Positions 1 to 12,479 of a DNA stretch of 64,000 nt are shown one piece after another. Below the pieces are notes generated by a model. It saw nothing but the letters and a program-made list of their open reading frames with translations. It made no database searches and was not told the origin of the DNA. Position numbers and translations under genes: made by a program. Numbering within the stretch: position 1 is the stretch's first letter; every line of letters begins with the position of its first letter. The DNA comes from Apricaphanius iberus (Eukaryota > Chordata > Actinopteri > Cyprinodontiformes > Aphaniidae), in the NCBI GenBank assembly GCA_028564705.1, contig JAPXFQ010002083.1, forward strand, positions 1-64,000, read 5' to 3'.

Positions 1-164
1 AGCCACCAGCCAGAAACTGAATTTGGCACTTTCCACTTCAAATAAAATACAACTTATTTATATTAGTTAAAAACCTACTGAAGCTTTTGGATATGAAATG
101 TAACTAGTGCTTGATCAGTTTCTGCTATTGTTCACAGTAAAAAAGATCAATAAATATATAAAAA

Positions 165-168
<4 letters not shown>

Positions 169-217
<49 letters not shown>
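169..217. repeat. (TA)n microsatellite
   Basis: About 24 uninterrupted TA units. The short reading frame through it is only an artefact of the dinucleotide repeat. Confidence 0.95.
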
Positions 218-220
<3 letters not shown>

Positions 221-2310
221 GTGTCTCCAAATGGAGAAGATGGAAATATGGTAAAATGGGTAATGTTTTGCTTTGTTTTGTTCTATGATCAAAAGCAAAT
301 AGTTCTCAATTCAAAATAACCATAGAAACCACATATACACTGGAATACAAATATGGCAGCACAGCGGTTGGATTTATAATAATATAAATTATTTATTTCT
401 CCTAGCCTCTTTTGTCTATTTTTCCCTGAACTGTTATTAATCATTTCTAAACATTCATGTTTGGAATAAAATACAGCTTTGGTCTTGTTTAATAAACATC
501 AGGGTCTATACTTTGAGCAACAGTTGAAAATAAACAAATTTTTCCTGTTTTATTATCCTTTTATTGCGGATGAGTACGTCTATAACTCGTAGGGCCCACG
601 GAAGGGCCATAGGGCAAACACCATTTGTAATTAGATGCCAACTGGACTATGGGGAGCCTAAGTCACACCCTTCTACTTCCGGTCCATGGGTCCCCAAACA
701 AAACAAAAAAGAATGAGAGTCAATGGAGCGATAAAAGTAATTTTTTGATCCCTTTTGAAATGCGCCGTGGATTGAACATATATGATGTCAGTTAATTTTA
801 AAGACTAAGTTTGATGCAGCGAAAATGCTGCAAATGCAAAATTTACTTTAGGTTTTGTGTAAAAACGTTTAGCGGACTACAAATGTAGAAGAAGAAGGAG
901 AGCGAGGGTCGTAGCCTCCAGGCCGAATAAAAAAGGAGCATTAAACACGGAGAAAACCTCTATAAATCTGAACATGTGGAAAGTAGCAGCTATGTCGGGA
1001 TAAAGCAGTCGGTGGAGTGAGAGCCAGCATGGAGGAGAAGCTATACAAGCTGTAGGTGAGTGTTTTACGCGCTATAGCTAGTGCTAGCTCGCGCTAGCTG
1101 CGTGACGTCATATATGCAACTTCGGACTTCGGATTTGTAGGCATTTTACAATCATATAAACCCCAAATGACTTGACAAACACAGTTGAAATATTGCACCT
1201 TAAAAACAATTATTTAACCATTTAGATTTTTTTTAGCATCACGACATGCAGTAAATGTAGACAAAATGAATTTTATTTATTTAACAGAATTTGTTCTCAA
1301 AGCTCAGTGCGAGTTCATATTATTGCAAAAGAAGATAAATGTGTGGCGTTTTTACACCTTTATATTTTTGTCTTGGTGTTTCCTGAAAGAAATACCAGAT
1401 GTGTGCGAACAAACAACGAAAAACACAATATTTTGTATTTTCCGTACAGCCAAAGCGGTTGTCTTCTGGTAAAGTCACCTCAGAGGAGATTTAATAAAAA
1501 TAAAAATCAGGTGAAGTCATGCAGCAGATGACACAGATCACAGACAGATGTTTATCAGATCCCAGCATCATGGAGTCAGTCTGAAATATCACAGAGGACG
1601 CTGAGCTCTGTGCTGATTTAAGACACAAAGCATCATCCATAGATGACAGTAAGTATGTCTCTGCATCTTCCTCTTCATCTGATCTCCCTGCAGCTCACTT
1701 AAAGCTTTGAAGCTTGTCAACCCCCCGCCCCTCCACTGTGGTATTCATCCCTCCAGCGTCTCTCCCTCTGATGGCCTTGTAAAACCTGAAGCTCTGCATT
1801 AAAGCAGACTCTTTCCCACATCTAAGGACAGGCAGTGTGTGCGGATGGTTAGGAGGAATATTCCACCACAGTAGGTGTGTTACTTGGCGGGGTGCAGACT
1901 TCTAGTTGCAATGTAACAAAAGGCAATTAGCTGGTGGCTGTGAGACACGCAGTATGGGCTGTGACATTAAATTCATACTTATAGCAAGTAAAATGGGTTT
2001 TGGAACATCATTAGGAATCTTCTCGTTCGCGTTCTCGCCTCAAAACTAATGGGGATAGGGGTTTTTAGTCTGTGGCTCTGAAACTGAAATATATTTTTAG
2101 CACGTAACTCTACTTCACTTTTTATAAGGCTAATTTAATCAATAAGCATCAACATTATTGTTGTCAATTCCATGAAATCAAAATCTTACAGCGAATTAAT
2201 GACCTCTTTCAGTTTAATATTTCAGAAAAAAGTAAAAAGCAAATAAAAAGCAAAACATTTACGTTTTACAGTATTATAAAAAAGTTATATATGACAATTA
2301 AAATTATTTT
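218..2310. other. Gene-free interval, possible unclassified repeat
   Basis: No coding exon can be supported. The stretch around 545-1130 has the mixed texture of a dispersed element. It includes a self-complementary GCTAGC-rich stretch at 1068-1104 followed by TGACGTCA, a CRE-like octamer. No terminal repeats or target duplication were found, so no class is given. Confidence 0.4.
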
Positions 2311-2311
2311 A

Positions 2312-2470
2312 TCTGCACTCTTGCTTTTTATTGTAATTAATTATTTTTTAAGTTGATTGTTTTTTTTCTGTTTATCTGTTTTCTTAATTTATGCAACTGT
2401 GAAGCACTTGGAATTGCCTTGTGTATGAATAGTGCTCTACAAATAAACTTACCTTGCCTTGCCTTGCTTA
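2312..2470 (+). mobile_element. L2-like LINE 3' tail
   Basis: The sequence runs through GTGAAGCACTTGGAATTGCC, then a 'tgctctacaaataaactt' block, and ends in repeated CCTTG units. This is the typical 3' end of an L2-type LINE in fish, where a tail of short tandem units replaces poly(A). A related copy lies at 7,850-8,145. No open reading frame remains upstream, so this is a 5'-truncated remnant. Confidence 0.6.
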
Positions 2471-5400
2471 TATGCTGGTATGCACAATGCTGCCCTTCAC
2501 TTTTATAGGTTGAAATTCATTTTATACGTTTGAGTAAAAACCAGAATTAGAAAGCACACATTGTTTTACGTTTGTATTATTGTTGGTGTTTTCACTATAA
2601 GCTGAAATGTCCTATTCTCCTGAACTCAGCATAGATTTCCGACGCCATTTGAATGCAGCACAGGTGCAGTTCAGCTACTGACTTTTTTTGTTCTTTCCCA
2701 CTGCAGGAGCTAAAGAGGAGGTTTTCTCTGTTCATTTTTGGTTTATTGTTACGTGTAAATGACAGAAGGTGAGTTTCAATGCCTTTATTAAAAAAATTAA
2801 AGTAAAGTTAAAGACGACAGTGGCTTTGGTCCTCAATCCTTGCGAACACTAAGGGTCCGCTATATAGTATTACAGTATTATACAGTATTATAGTATCACT
2901 TATGGCACCTAAACAACAAACCTTGACATTTGGACATAATGAAAAAAAATTGAAATAATTTAAGTTTTTAGTTCTTGCAAAGTAACAGAGAAGCCTACGT
3001 GATACAGACAACATATTCTTAAGACATTTATACGAGGTTACTAGTACTTTGCTGAGAAATGTTCATCTTTACTCCTGGTGATCAGAAAGGTTATGTATCA
3101 TTACGGCAAAACACATGGATACATATACAGTATATACATTGATTTATTCCATGCTAAGGATTTCTAAACCAAATATAAAACCAAATAGGAAATTAAATGT
3201 AATCAAATAACCAATAACATTTTGATAATTGGTTAATTTAATAAAGCACATTTTTTGGCAAATAAAAACAAATATTTCTAATGCAAATAGTAAAACAAAA
3301 ATATACTTTTGTTGGACCCAAATTTTTTTGAGTGTATTTCAGTGCGGTTTAAATTTCAGTAAGTTTAGTGTTGCGTTTGTAAAAATGCCTGGATGCCTGT
3401 TCTTCATTGATGAAAGGTAGCTTCCAGCTCAAAAGTGCTTAAGCCCTGAACCAAGGGGACGTCCATGAGCTGGTCCTCTGAACTCCTCACTAAGACGGCC
3501 CTTCTATTTGGATCCATGAAAAAGAAGAAGTTCAAAAAATCTACGAAAGAACACAACATACAATTATAACCATTGACTAAGTCCTTCACTCATTTAATAA
3601 TATATTTTTAAGTTTTACCTTTTGTTAGGAATCTACGACTCTTCCTGGGATGGTTCATTGGAAAGATGAAAAAGTTTAACCTTTTAAACATTACTTGAGC
3701 AATCCAAAATCTACTCATGCATGAGGAGAGATGCACAGCAGGATTTTTTGATGCAAAGTTCCTCTTCAGTCCCACGTTATACTTTATGATTATCTGCTCG
3801 TTTTGATAAGGCAGCGTCTTTTCTCACAACATCTCAACAAAGAAGATAAAGAGAGGCCTATGATGAGCTCCCACCTGTGGTGGGGAGGGTGTCCTTGGAA
3901 GATAGATACAGCACTCTGTCTCTGCAATCTTCCCTGGTCTGAGTAAATACCCTATTGTCTGAAAATATGAGAAAATGTCTGTATAAAGGAGGATTACCTA
4001 CACATGTGTATAAGTATGCCATGTTGTGTAAGATGTTAGAAAGCCTCTAAGATTGTGGGAAAGAGAATTGCCAACGCCAACAGTGATAGAGTACATGAAG
4101 GCACCCTATTATCCGTTAACCCAACTTATCAGTGTGTCAATATCTAATGCAGCTTCAAATGAAACTTATCGCTAGACACCCTGTTTTCTTTGCTCATTCT
4201 GAACAGGCCGTGATTTACCTTGAGTGCTGGGAAAAACACCTCTGCCTCACATTTGCAAAAGCTTAACATCAGACAATAATAAGAAGTGTAACAGTAATGA
4301 TCGGACAGTTTTATAATCAAACAATGATCAAACAGTAATGTAATGAAATATATATATGTATATATATATATATAGGTAATATGTAAAAAAAAAAAAGGCA
4401 CAATTAGTATGCACCAAACATCTCTTGCCAACAGTTATTTAAACTGACCGTACATTTCAAAGGTTTCTTGAGGGCACCACGGGTGTAAATGCAGCGTACA
4501 GACAATTTCAGGTTTTCCCCCCTTCGTAAGGAGAAGTTTGAAAGATGGAGGCAAAGAATGATGTTTGTATGGCGTAAAAAAGAACGATTGGTATTATATT
4601 CATGCACATTCCTTTTTTTAACTTTTTCAATTCATATTGAAGAAACAACTTCTTTGGAGATCGGGTGAGATCAGCTCCATCTCCCTGGTGAAATGAACTG
4701 AGAGGTTTATGATGTGTGATCATAGATCATTCCCTTGATGAAAAACGGTTCAGAGCAGAGCAAATCGAGTCTGTAATCTGCAGGGAATAACAGCGACAAA
4801 GTGTCACAGAAAGTAGCTCCGGGTGGTCAGAAATGTCGCTAGATTTGTCGCTACGCCATTTTTGGAAGAAAATGTCATTAAGGGGTCTGAAAAGTCGTTA
4901 GCAATAGCAACAAAGTCGCTAAGTTGGCAACACTGAAATAACTTAGCTGGTAGCTACTTTATCTACCCCTGACTTAAGTTACAGTAACAGTTGAGGTTTA
5001 ACTTTATTGAAAGATTGACAGAACAAATAAAAATGGTCTGTTTAGAGGCTTTTTTTTTCTCTCCTGCACCTCAAATAATCGGAATTGAGAACCGTGTGGA
5101 ACAGGAATCGATAATCAGAACCGGAATTGGAATCCTTAAAATGAAAACGATGCACAACCCTAATCAATACCCGTTCAATATGCTATAATGTAAAAAACTT
5201 AGTTATTACCTGATATTTCATTTTAGTTCCAACATTCCAAGGTCTGCATTCCAAGTTTCATCGTTTTTTGTTGTTGTTGATGTTCCCGCTGATGTTCGTA
5301 CTGAACCCCGCCTCGTTGAAATGGGAAGGATAGGTGGAGATGTTCCTGTAATCCCACTGCTACCCTCAACCACCAAGCAGCCAATTGGCTGCAGTAAACC

Positions 5401-7840
5401 TGAGATTGCGCCATTTCGTCCGAAGACAGGATGTGTGAGCAGCAAAAGTGACCGGATAGCAACATGGCATAAGAAAGGTTCCGTATTGGATGAAAAAACA
5501 CAGCGATGACTGTTATGTGGTGATTGGCATTGGGGTGGCCAATAGGGTGACCAGGTCTCACCGTGGGGTGGCCAGGGCCACCCTCGGTCACCACGCAGCT
5601 CCGCCATTGCTACTGCACCTGCTATGAGGGGCTTGATTGATGGAGAATTACTACTTTTCCCAGTGGGCCACTCTAGATGTGAGAGTTTCTTCTAAACTGA
5701 GTCATTTCCACACTCATTACTGGTCTGAATGAGACCCAAATCAGGCCAGTCCTTCTGCCGGCTTCACTCTTGTGATCTCCAAGTGTAAAAATGAGATAAA
5801 CCTAATAATTTCTAACCTGGAAGATGAATTTTCCTATCTTCACTCTCCACTTGGGTTGTTTTTCAAATGTGCACTGAAGTCCTGAAATGTTCAAACATTA
5901 TCCAGTGGGAGAGGATGAAAAAGTGGGGAAAAAAAAGATAAACCCACTGATGGAAGAGCTTAGAGCTGATAGAAGCGTCCACTGCATGCTTTTTTTCCCT
6001 CATTCTCTGATGCTAAAAGACCTTTCATATACCCATTACTGTGCTTCCTACGAACTGGACCATGTCTTCCCAGGACGTTACCCCAACAGTGCGAGGTTAC
6101 ATCTTCAGTAAAGAATCTCCAGCTGTGAATGGACATGTGTGAGAAAAAAAAAAAAAAAAAAAAACTACACAGAAGGTCTGAATCAAATTCTTCTGAAATT
6201 CTCTGCAGCTCATGTGTGAAGACAGAAACATAAAACCTTCAATAAGGAGGAACTATCATGAGAACAGGACGCGTGTCAGTTGTTGTGTTTTATTCATACA
6301 AGTGTCGGGAACTGGAAACAGGGGAAAAAGACTTCAAAGTAAAAAACTAACATTTACACTTCAAAGACATGGTGGATATATAAATATATGTGTATGTATG
6401 TATGTGTGTGTGTGTGTGTGTTGGCTGGATTATCCTACAAGTGTGTGAAGAATCAATAAAGAGCGGCCGCGGCTGAGAGGATCAGAGGAATGTGTGAAAA
6501 ATTGATTTTCAGGGGATGATGTTTCATTTCGCTCTGGAGATGTTCCGAGCGGACTACAGTCGGAGCCGAGGAGACTCTCACAGTCGGTTGCTGAGCTCCT
6601 TTAATGAAGTACAGTCAACAGTCAGATCTTCAGGGGTCAGCAGCCGCCGAGAGGTTGTTCAATGTTTGCAAATACGGCCGAGGTCGGATTAATGAACCAA
6701 AGCAACAGATTACTGGAGAAACTGGTTTCAAAGCTCCTCACACGGGTTCAGCAATGGGACGGACTGGATTTCAGCATGGAATGACGTTTATAGTAAACTA
6801 ACTCCAACAGGTAAGGGTTTTACCTGTTCTGCTGCTCTGGAGGACACAATGCCAATGTAGAGAGACATCAGCAATGACCTTAAAAGATCAGTTTGGGAAG
6901 GGTCATAAGGCATTTAAAAACAGATTTGTGTCGCATTAACCAGAGAAAAAGATGCACAAAAAGAGAAAAAAGGGAAAGCAATAAATGTGTCAGGAATCGA
7001 ACCATGTTCTGCCTGCCTGTGTATACGACATCCTTTATCTACTCCTAAAGTAGATCTACTTTATCTCCCCGTCCCAGTCACGCGCAGGAATGTTTTTTAA
7101 ACAACTGTAAGCCAATCATTCATTGCCACTGAACATTCCAGTAAAGTCAACCCAAGCACAGACCAGGAAAAAACCACCAGAAGCTCCATCTCACACCCTG
7201 CAAACAACAGTTAGCATGGTAATTACTGATGTTCTTGATGGGACAATTATGGCAAGTCGGAGCCGGTTCCTGGGAATGATGTTCCACCTGAGCTGTGCTT
7301 CTCCTGGCTACAGGTTGGAAAACCTGTGGGAGATTCTAATCGTTGACGGTTATTAGCATTAAAACATCATTTTTGACAGAACCTTTTCAGTAGCTGCACC
7401 TGAAATGTGGAACCAACAGTTGAGCTAGTGAGACGACAGATCTTTTAAGTCTTCACTTGAAGTGCAGGTTGCAGGTTAGAGCCCTCCGTTAAACCACTGT
7501 GTAGAAAAATATGTTATGAAACTTTTCTAAATAAAAATATACTCATACAGAAATTCATTTAGATTTTGGAATCATTTTTGTGAGAAGATTTAACTTACGC
7601 CAGACCAGAAGTTTGCTAGATGAAACTATGAATTTTAATGCTAACTTTGACACAAAATAAGGTTTCACCGTTTACAGCTACACATATGATGGTGCACAAT
7701 CATAGAGACCTCCTGAATGCTCCAGGCGGCAGAGGAAGACCAGGGTGAGAATTATTGGCTAAAACAAAACATTGCTAAGCGAAGCTAACGCTATTAGCCT
7801 GGGTGCTGTAAGCTATCTCTACTGTTTCTTTTTACAACCT
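2471..7840. other. Gene-free interval
   Basis: Read on both strands, this shows only short chance reading frames, a (TA)n run near 4350-4376, a poly(A) run at 6147-6165 and a (TG)n run at 6389-6421. The G-rich stretch around 5520-5610, with repeated GGTGGCC/GGCCACC, may be a decayed transposon end. Nothing else can be supported. Confidence 0.5.
6389..6421. repeat. (TG)n microsatellite
   Basis: Interrupted TATG and TG units ending in a pure (TG)n run. Confidence 0.9.
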
Positions 7841-7849
7841 ACGTTGATT

Positions 7850-8145
7850 CTAATGTTTGATATTATTCTTTCAAAAAAGTTGGTAATTAGCAACTGATAC
7901 CATTATTGCTTTTATCAATTGAGTCTCGTGTTTTGTCCGTTTTTTTATTTATTTGCATCCTAAATTGTTTTAATCGAATGCTAAATGTTCTCTTTTATTG
8001 ATTTTATTGTTTCTCTGTTTTAGTTTTTTTAATTTTCACACTCTTGTCATATTTTTGGGTTCTTTGTCACCAAATCATGTAAAGCACCTTGAATTACCTT
8101 GTGTTTAGAGTATGCTATGCAAATAAAATTACCTTTCCTTACCTG
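7850..8145 (+). mobile_element. L2-like LINE 3' tail
   Basis: Second copy of the tail type seen near 2.4 kb: a T-rich 3' UTR, then 'gtaaagcaccttgaattacc', a TGCTATGCAAATAAAATTA block, and CCTTT/CCTTA units at the end. The sequence differs enough from the first copy to indicate independent old insertions. Confidence 0.6.
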
Positions 8146-8790
8146 TTAGACAACAATACTTATAATATAAAGATCCCATCGGCATAGAGATGAGCTTCTG
8201 ATCAATCCGTGATTGTGTCTCCTGTCTGCTGCAGGTCCAGAAGCAGCTGCTGACAGCAGTTCAATGGAGCTGTATTCACCGAATCACTCCGGCTGGTGTG
8301 AGTCGCACCTGATCTTCATTTCTGTGTCTCATGTTAAACTCCATCACATCGCTAGGATTTTAAACCTCTAGTCTGAATTGAGCACCACACATTTTTAGTA
8401 GCCAAAACAGAAGTTAAGTGCAGTTTGCGCTTCACAAAACGCAACCAGACACAGAAGATGGTGCCTTTAAAAAACCCAAAAACCAAACCTGTGGACTCAA
8501 TGTCCTGACAGGTTTCTTTTATATTTCATACACAATATTTGGCCATTTTTATTTAAAAAGAACACAATCAAAAACTAGTGAACACACAGACTCTAACAGA
8601 CAAATGCGAATTGAGCTGACGAAGCGCGTAGCACATGACTCCCCCATCTTACTTCACAGGTCAAATAAATGTTTCAAATAGTAACTTTTTGACAACATTT
8701 TATATGCATTCTAGAGAATATTTAACCTGCAAAAAGCTCTTCATGACAAATTTTTTTCATTGGCCTTTAATTAGGTTATATTCTTTTTTA
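8146..8790. other. Gene-free interval
   Basis: No exon, RNA gene or repeat boundary recognised between the LINE tail and the TTAA-flanked element that follows. Confidence 0.45.
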
Positions 8791-8794
8791 TTAA

Positions 8795-9781
8795 AGTGGA
8801 CCTGGCATGAAATTTGCATTTTTTGAGGTTTTTGATAATATATTTTAGTTCCCCCAGCCTGCCTACGGCCGCTAAGGTGTAAAAATTACTGATTAGTCTT
8901 TCCTTTGTCCCGGGGTTTGTCTGCCTACATGGTGAAATTAGCAATCAGAAATCGGCTATTTGGCAGTTCGGCATATGACGACACGTTTCGGCATATTACG
9001 TGTTGAGTTCCAGCCAATTACCCCCTTCACCGAACTACACCCTGCAAGTCCCTTCCTCCCTGGCGTGGAGAGCTACGGTAACAGGCAAACAACAAACCAA
9101 CAGCATGGAGTCCAGACCGCAACCAAACTGCACTGTACCTGGGTGCACAAAAGAGAACATACATCTTTTTGTCCTCCCCACTTCTGAGCCACTGAAAAGC
9201 TTGTGGATAGATTTTATGTATGCAGGGAATGTGCCCGACCGACTGCCGAAGCGTGTGGTAGTTTGTGGCAAACATTTCTAGGACGACCGTTTTTCCAGAC
9301 AATACAGCAGTGGATTCACAGATCGTCTTAAACTTCTACCGGGATTAATACCAACTCTCTGTGAACCAGCAAATATCCCTGTACAAGTAAGCATATTTCC
9401 TCAATAATGTCCTTCAGCTGTTGTAAACGTTGTGGCATTGTTTGAGTTGTTCACTTTTCAATTAGTTTCATAGCTAAGATTCAGAATTAGCTTCACAACT
9501 ATGTTTATGTAGCATTGGTGCTAGTATGCTTTTATTTGGGGGAAAAAGATTATATATTATAGTTGAACATTCGAAATATTGTTAGAGACTCATTGACCAC
9601 AGAAGCGCGTAGCCTAGGCCCCGGCCTCCGAAACCCGGTCGTTCTGTGCTAATGCTAACAGAAGGGCTACCTCGTCACACCTGCAATTCTACAACAAGGC
9701 GGAATTACGGCAAGCAATCCTTTGATATAGTTTTAAGGTACTTAGAGTGTGGCTAAAAAGGAATTTCATGCCAGTTCTACT
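8795..9781 (+). mobile_element. TTAA-flanked DNA transposon derivative with THAP-like exon
   Basis: Both ends abut TTAA (8791-8794 and 9782-9785). The termini are imperfect inverted repeats: AGTGGACCTGGCATGAAATT on the left, against AGTAGAACTGGCATGAAATT read inward from the right. TTAA target duplications are known for piggyBac and Kolobok superfamilies. Kolobok elements can encode a THAP domain, and a THAP-like exon lies inside, so Kolobok-like is the better inference. At 987 bp the copy is too short to carry a transposase and is non-autonomous or internally deleted. Confidence 0.7.
9104..9388 (+). pseudogene. THAP-domain-like exon, interrupted by a stop
   Basis: Translation from the ATG at 9104 gives a short N-terminus, then a C-x4-C pair (NCTVPGC), a hydrophobic and Trp-containing middle (LWIDFMYAG) and VVVCGKHF, the C-x2-H part of a THAP zinc module. 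The next codon is TAG at 9281. Beyond it the same frame continues with DDRFSRQYSSGF and a proline-rich end typical of THAP proteins, up to a GTAAGC donor near 9389. THAP domains bind DNA and occur in P-element and Kolobok transposases as well as host proteins. The in-frame stop and lack of further exons make this a broken remnant within its transposon. Confidence 0.65.
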
Positions 9782-9789
9782 TTAACTAT

Positions 9790-11960
9790 TTTTGTTAGGA
9801 ACTTTAATACTTTTATTGTGTTAAAATACTATCTCTTTTTTTCGTGTTTTCTTTAATTATATATTTTTATTCTTTTCTTTTGCCTTTATTAAAGTACTTT
9901 GGACAGCGATGTTGTAGTAAATTTGCTAGGTAAATAAATGTATTATTTAACAGAAAAGAATTGTCTTAGCTCCAATCCAAAAGTAGAGCGTTTTCAAACA
10001 GAGGTTGTTTAGCGCCATATGCCTCAACTGTCGAGTACGGTGGTGGAGGGCTCATGATGTGGCCACAGGTCCTTTGTACCTTTGCTGTCTTTAAGCATAC
10101 CAAAGACTCCTCTGATCACCATGCTGTCATAGAGTCAAACATGACACCATTAGTCAGAGAGATGATTTACCAGCAGTTAATCTACAAACAGAAAAGAGTT
10201 TTCACCCGTCCAGAACTCAAAATGATTGAAATATTGTTGCTAAACTTTAAACAGAAGCGGAGCAGAAACAAATGTCTGGAAATTCAATGAATCAAAGCGG
10301 CGCTGTGTAAAAATGTGGTCCGAATTCCTCCAAAACAATGTGTTGTGGTCGGAAACTGTGTTCTGCTGTTAAATGATGACCCATTAAACACCAGAACACA
10401 AATTTTTTGCTTGAACTGTGATGCCTTTTCTATAATAATCTATAATATACAACCATGTAGCTCTTCTCACCTCTCCTGCAAGGGAATGAAGTGAAACTTC
10501 TGGTCTGGTGAAGAAGGTTAAACACTTTGTTTTGAAACATAACGTCATCTCCGTAATATTGTTGGTTTCAGACTAAACAGCAATTTTCTTCTCAGAAAAC
10601 TGACAGTTTCTCAAAGCAAGAGGCCTGTTGGTGTAACTTGAGAGCAGAACTGAAAGAATCCAATCTTAGTTTTAGCAAAAGAAAACCAAGACGTTTACAA
10701 ACTACAAAGTAATGCAATTAGTGGTTTGTTGATGGCATAATTCAGGCTTTTTACCCAAAGTGCTTTTTTATCATGCGCATCACTTAAAACAAGTTTCAGA
10801 AACGACTTCAGTCTCTTACTAATCTGGCCTGTTTGAGTAAAACAACTGCTTCCTTTTCGGTTTGCTATTTCCAGAAGCGGAGGCAGCGCCTGAAGCAGCT
10901 ACAGCTGAGAGCATCTTCATTAAAATCCAGCTGGAAAGCAGCACTGCGACGGTCAGCACAACAGAAACTGTTGTTGGTGAGCTAACAAGCTGCCTCGCGT
11001 GTTTCCAGTGGGACAGATTGCAAAGGTGCAATGCAGCAAGCATGTGCCTAAAAAAGACAATAAACACTGCTGCTGCAAACCGCACTGTGTGTGTGTGTGT
11101 GTGAGAGAGAGAGTGTGTGCTCATCAATAATGAATGCTGGTGGTGTTGCAGGGATGTAGGAGACTTAGTGTTCATGTATATTTTAACAAGCAGTCATGTG
11201 TGGGTCTCTAAGCTCTGAGCGCTCTCAGAGGAGACACCGAGATTTAAAATGCCGACGAATGGGGGTGGGGGTGGGGGGGGAGCCGAGGAAAAGAAGAAGA
11301 AACACTTATTTCAAAATGTTAAAATGCTCTCATACACATGGTTTAGTAGAACATATGCAGCTGAAGGTAATGAAGAGCTATCTTTGAGCGTGAGGGGAAA
11401 AAAAGCGACCACTAGATGTGGCCTGAACAGATGTGCTTTGAATGAGGTATTTATGAATGGTCTGCAACTTTTCCTGTTTGGCGAATGATGGGTACAAAGT
11501 AACAAAAAAGGACAAACAAATAGGTCATCTTAAAATTGGTCGAAAAACTTTTCCAAGTTTAAAGAGTGGAAGAAAGTCAATGTTACGGATGTCTGATGGT
11601 AGAGTTAGGATTTAGGGATCAGGGCAACTGATGGCTCTGCTTCCCACGGTGCTGAGGCGGAGGGAGTCCAGTCTAGCAGCAGAGCACGGATTCAGCCTTC
11701 AGAACAACATCTAAACCCCCATGAGAAGTCGTCTGTCCCAGGTAAACCTCCAAAACCTCATGACCATAACCTCTGCAGCAATCTCACTATCTGATTATGG
11801 ACAAATAGGTGTGCATTTCAGTTCCATGCGGACCAAGAAGAAGCTGAGAGGCTGTGAGTTCACCCCACTGCATTTTAAGTAAATGTGTTTAATTTGTTTT
11901 TTATTAGATGCAGTCCTCTTATCAGCTTGAATATTATTTAGAATTAATAGAAAAATATAA
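9790..11960. other. Mostly empty interval with one exon-like stretch
   Basis: The only suggestive element is 10875-10974. It is preceded by a pyrimidine-rich acceptor (tttgctatttccag), followed by a GTGAGC donor, and open in a frame reading an Ala/Glu/Thr-rich peptide. I do not recognise the peptide and see no partner exons. A (TG)n run follows at 11086-11103. Confidence 0.25.
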
Positions 11961-11969
11961 TATCAAATA

Positions 11970-12474
11970 CACTCACCTAAAGGATTATCAGGAACACCTG
12001 TTCAATTTCTCCATAATGCAATTATCGAATCAACCAATCAAATGGCAGTTGCTTCAATGCATTTAGGGGTGTGGTCCTGGTCAAGACAATATCCTGAACT
12101 CCAAACTGAATGCCAAAATGGGAAAGAAAGGTGATTTAAGCATTTTTGAGCGTGGCATGGTTGTTGGTGCCAAACGGGCCGATCTGAGTATTTCACAATC
12201 TTACTGGGATTTTCACACACAACCATTTTTAGGGTTTACAAAGAATGGTGTGAAAAGGGAAAAAAACAGCCAGTATGCTGCAGTCCTGTGGGCGAAAATG
12301 CTTTGCTGATGCTAGAGGTCAGAGGAGAATGGGCCGACTGATTCAAGCTGATAGAAGAGCAACTTTGACTAAAATAAACAGTCGTTACAACCGAGGAATG
12401 CAGCAGTTCTGAAAGCGAAAAGAGGGTCAAACACCGTATTAGTATGGTGTTCCTAATAAACCTTCAGGTGATTG
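11970..12474 (+). mobile_element. Tc1/mariner-like transposon remnant
   Basis: The termini are inverted repeats: CACTCACCTAAAGGATTATC and onward on the left, with AGGAACACC further in, matching the complement of GGTGTTCCTAATAAACCTTC on the right. TA dinucleotides flank at 11968-11969 and 12475-12476, the target of this superfamily. Starting at 12118 is a peptide with MGKKGDLSIFERG and a helix-turn-helix-like stretch, followed in other frames by pieces such as MGRLIQADRRATL, as in the N-terminal DNA-binding half of Tc1-like transposases. The catalytic half is missing, so at 505 bp this is a deleted, inactive copy. Confidence 0.85.
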
Positions 12475-12479
12475 TATGT

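Noticed and set aside
107..319. 70-codon frame with Tyr-Ile repeats
   Set aside because: It is the translation of a (TA)n microsatellite.
5218..5607. 129-codon minus-strand frame
   Set aside because: No recognisable domain. A second frame is equally open, and the region has repeat-like GGTGGCC blocks, so chance openness is likelier.
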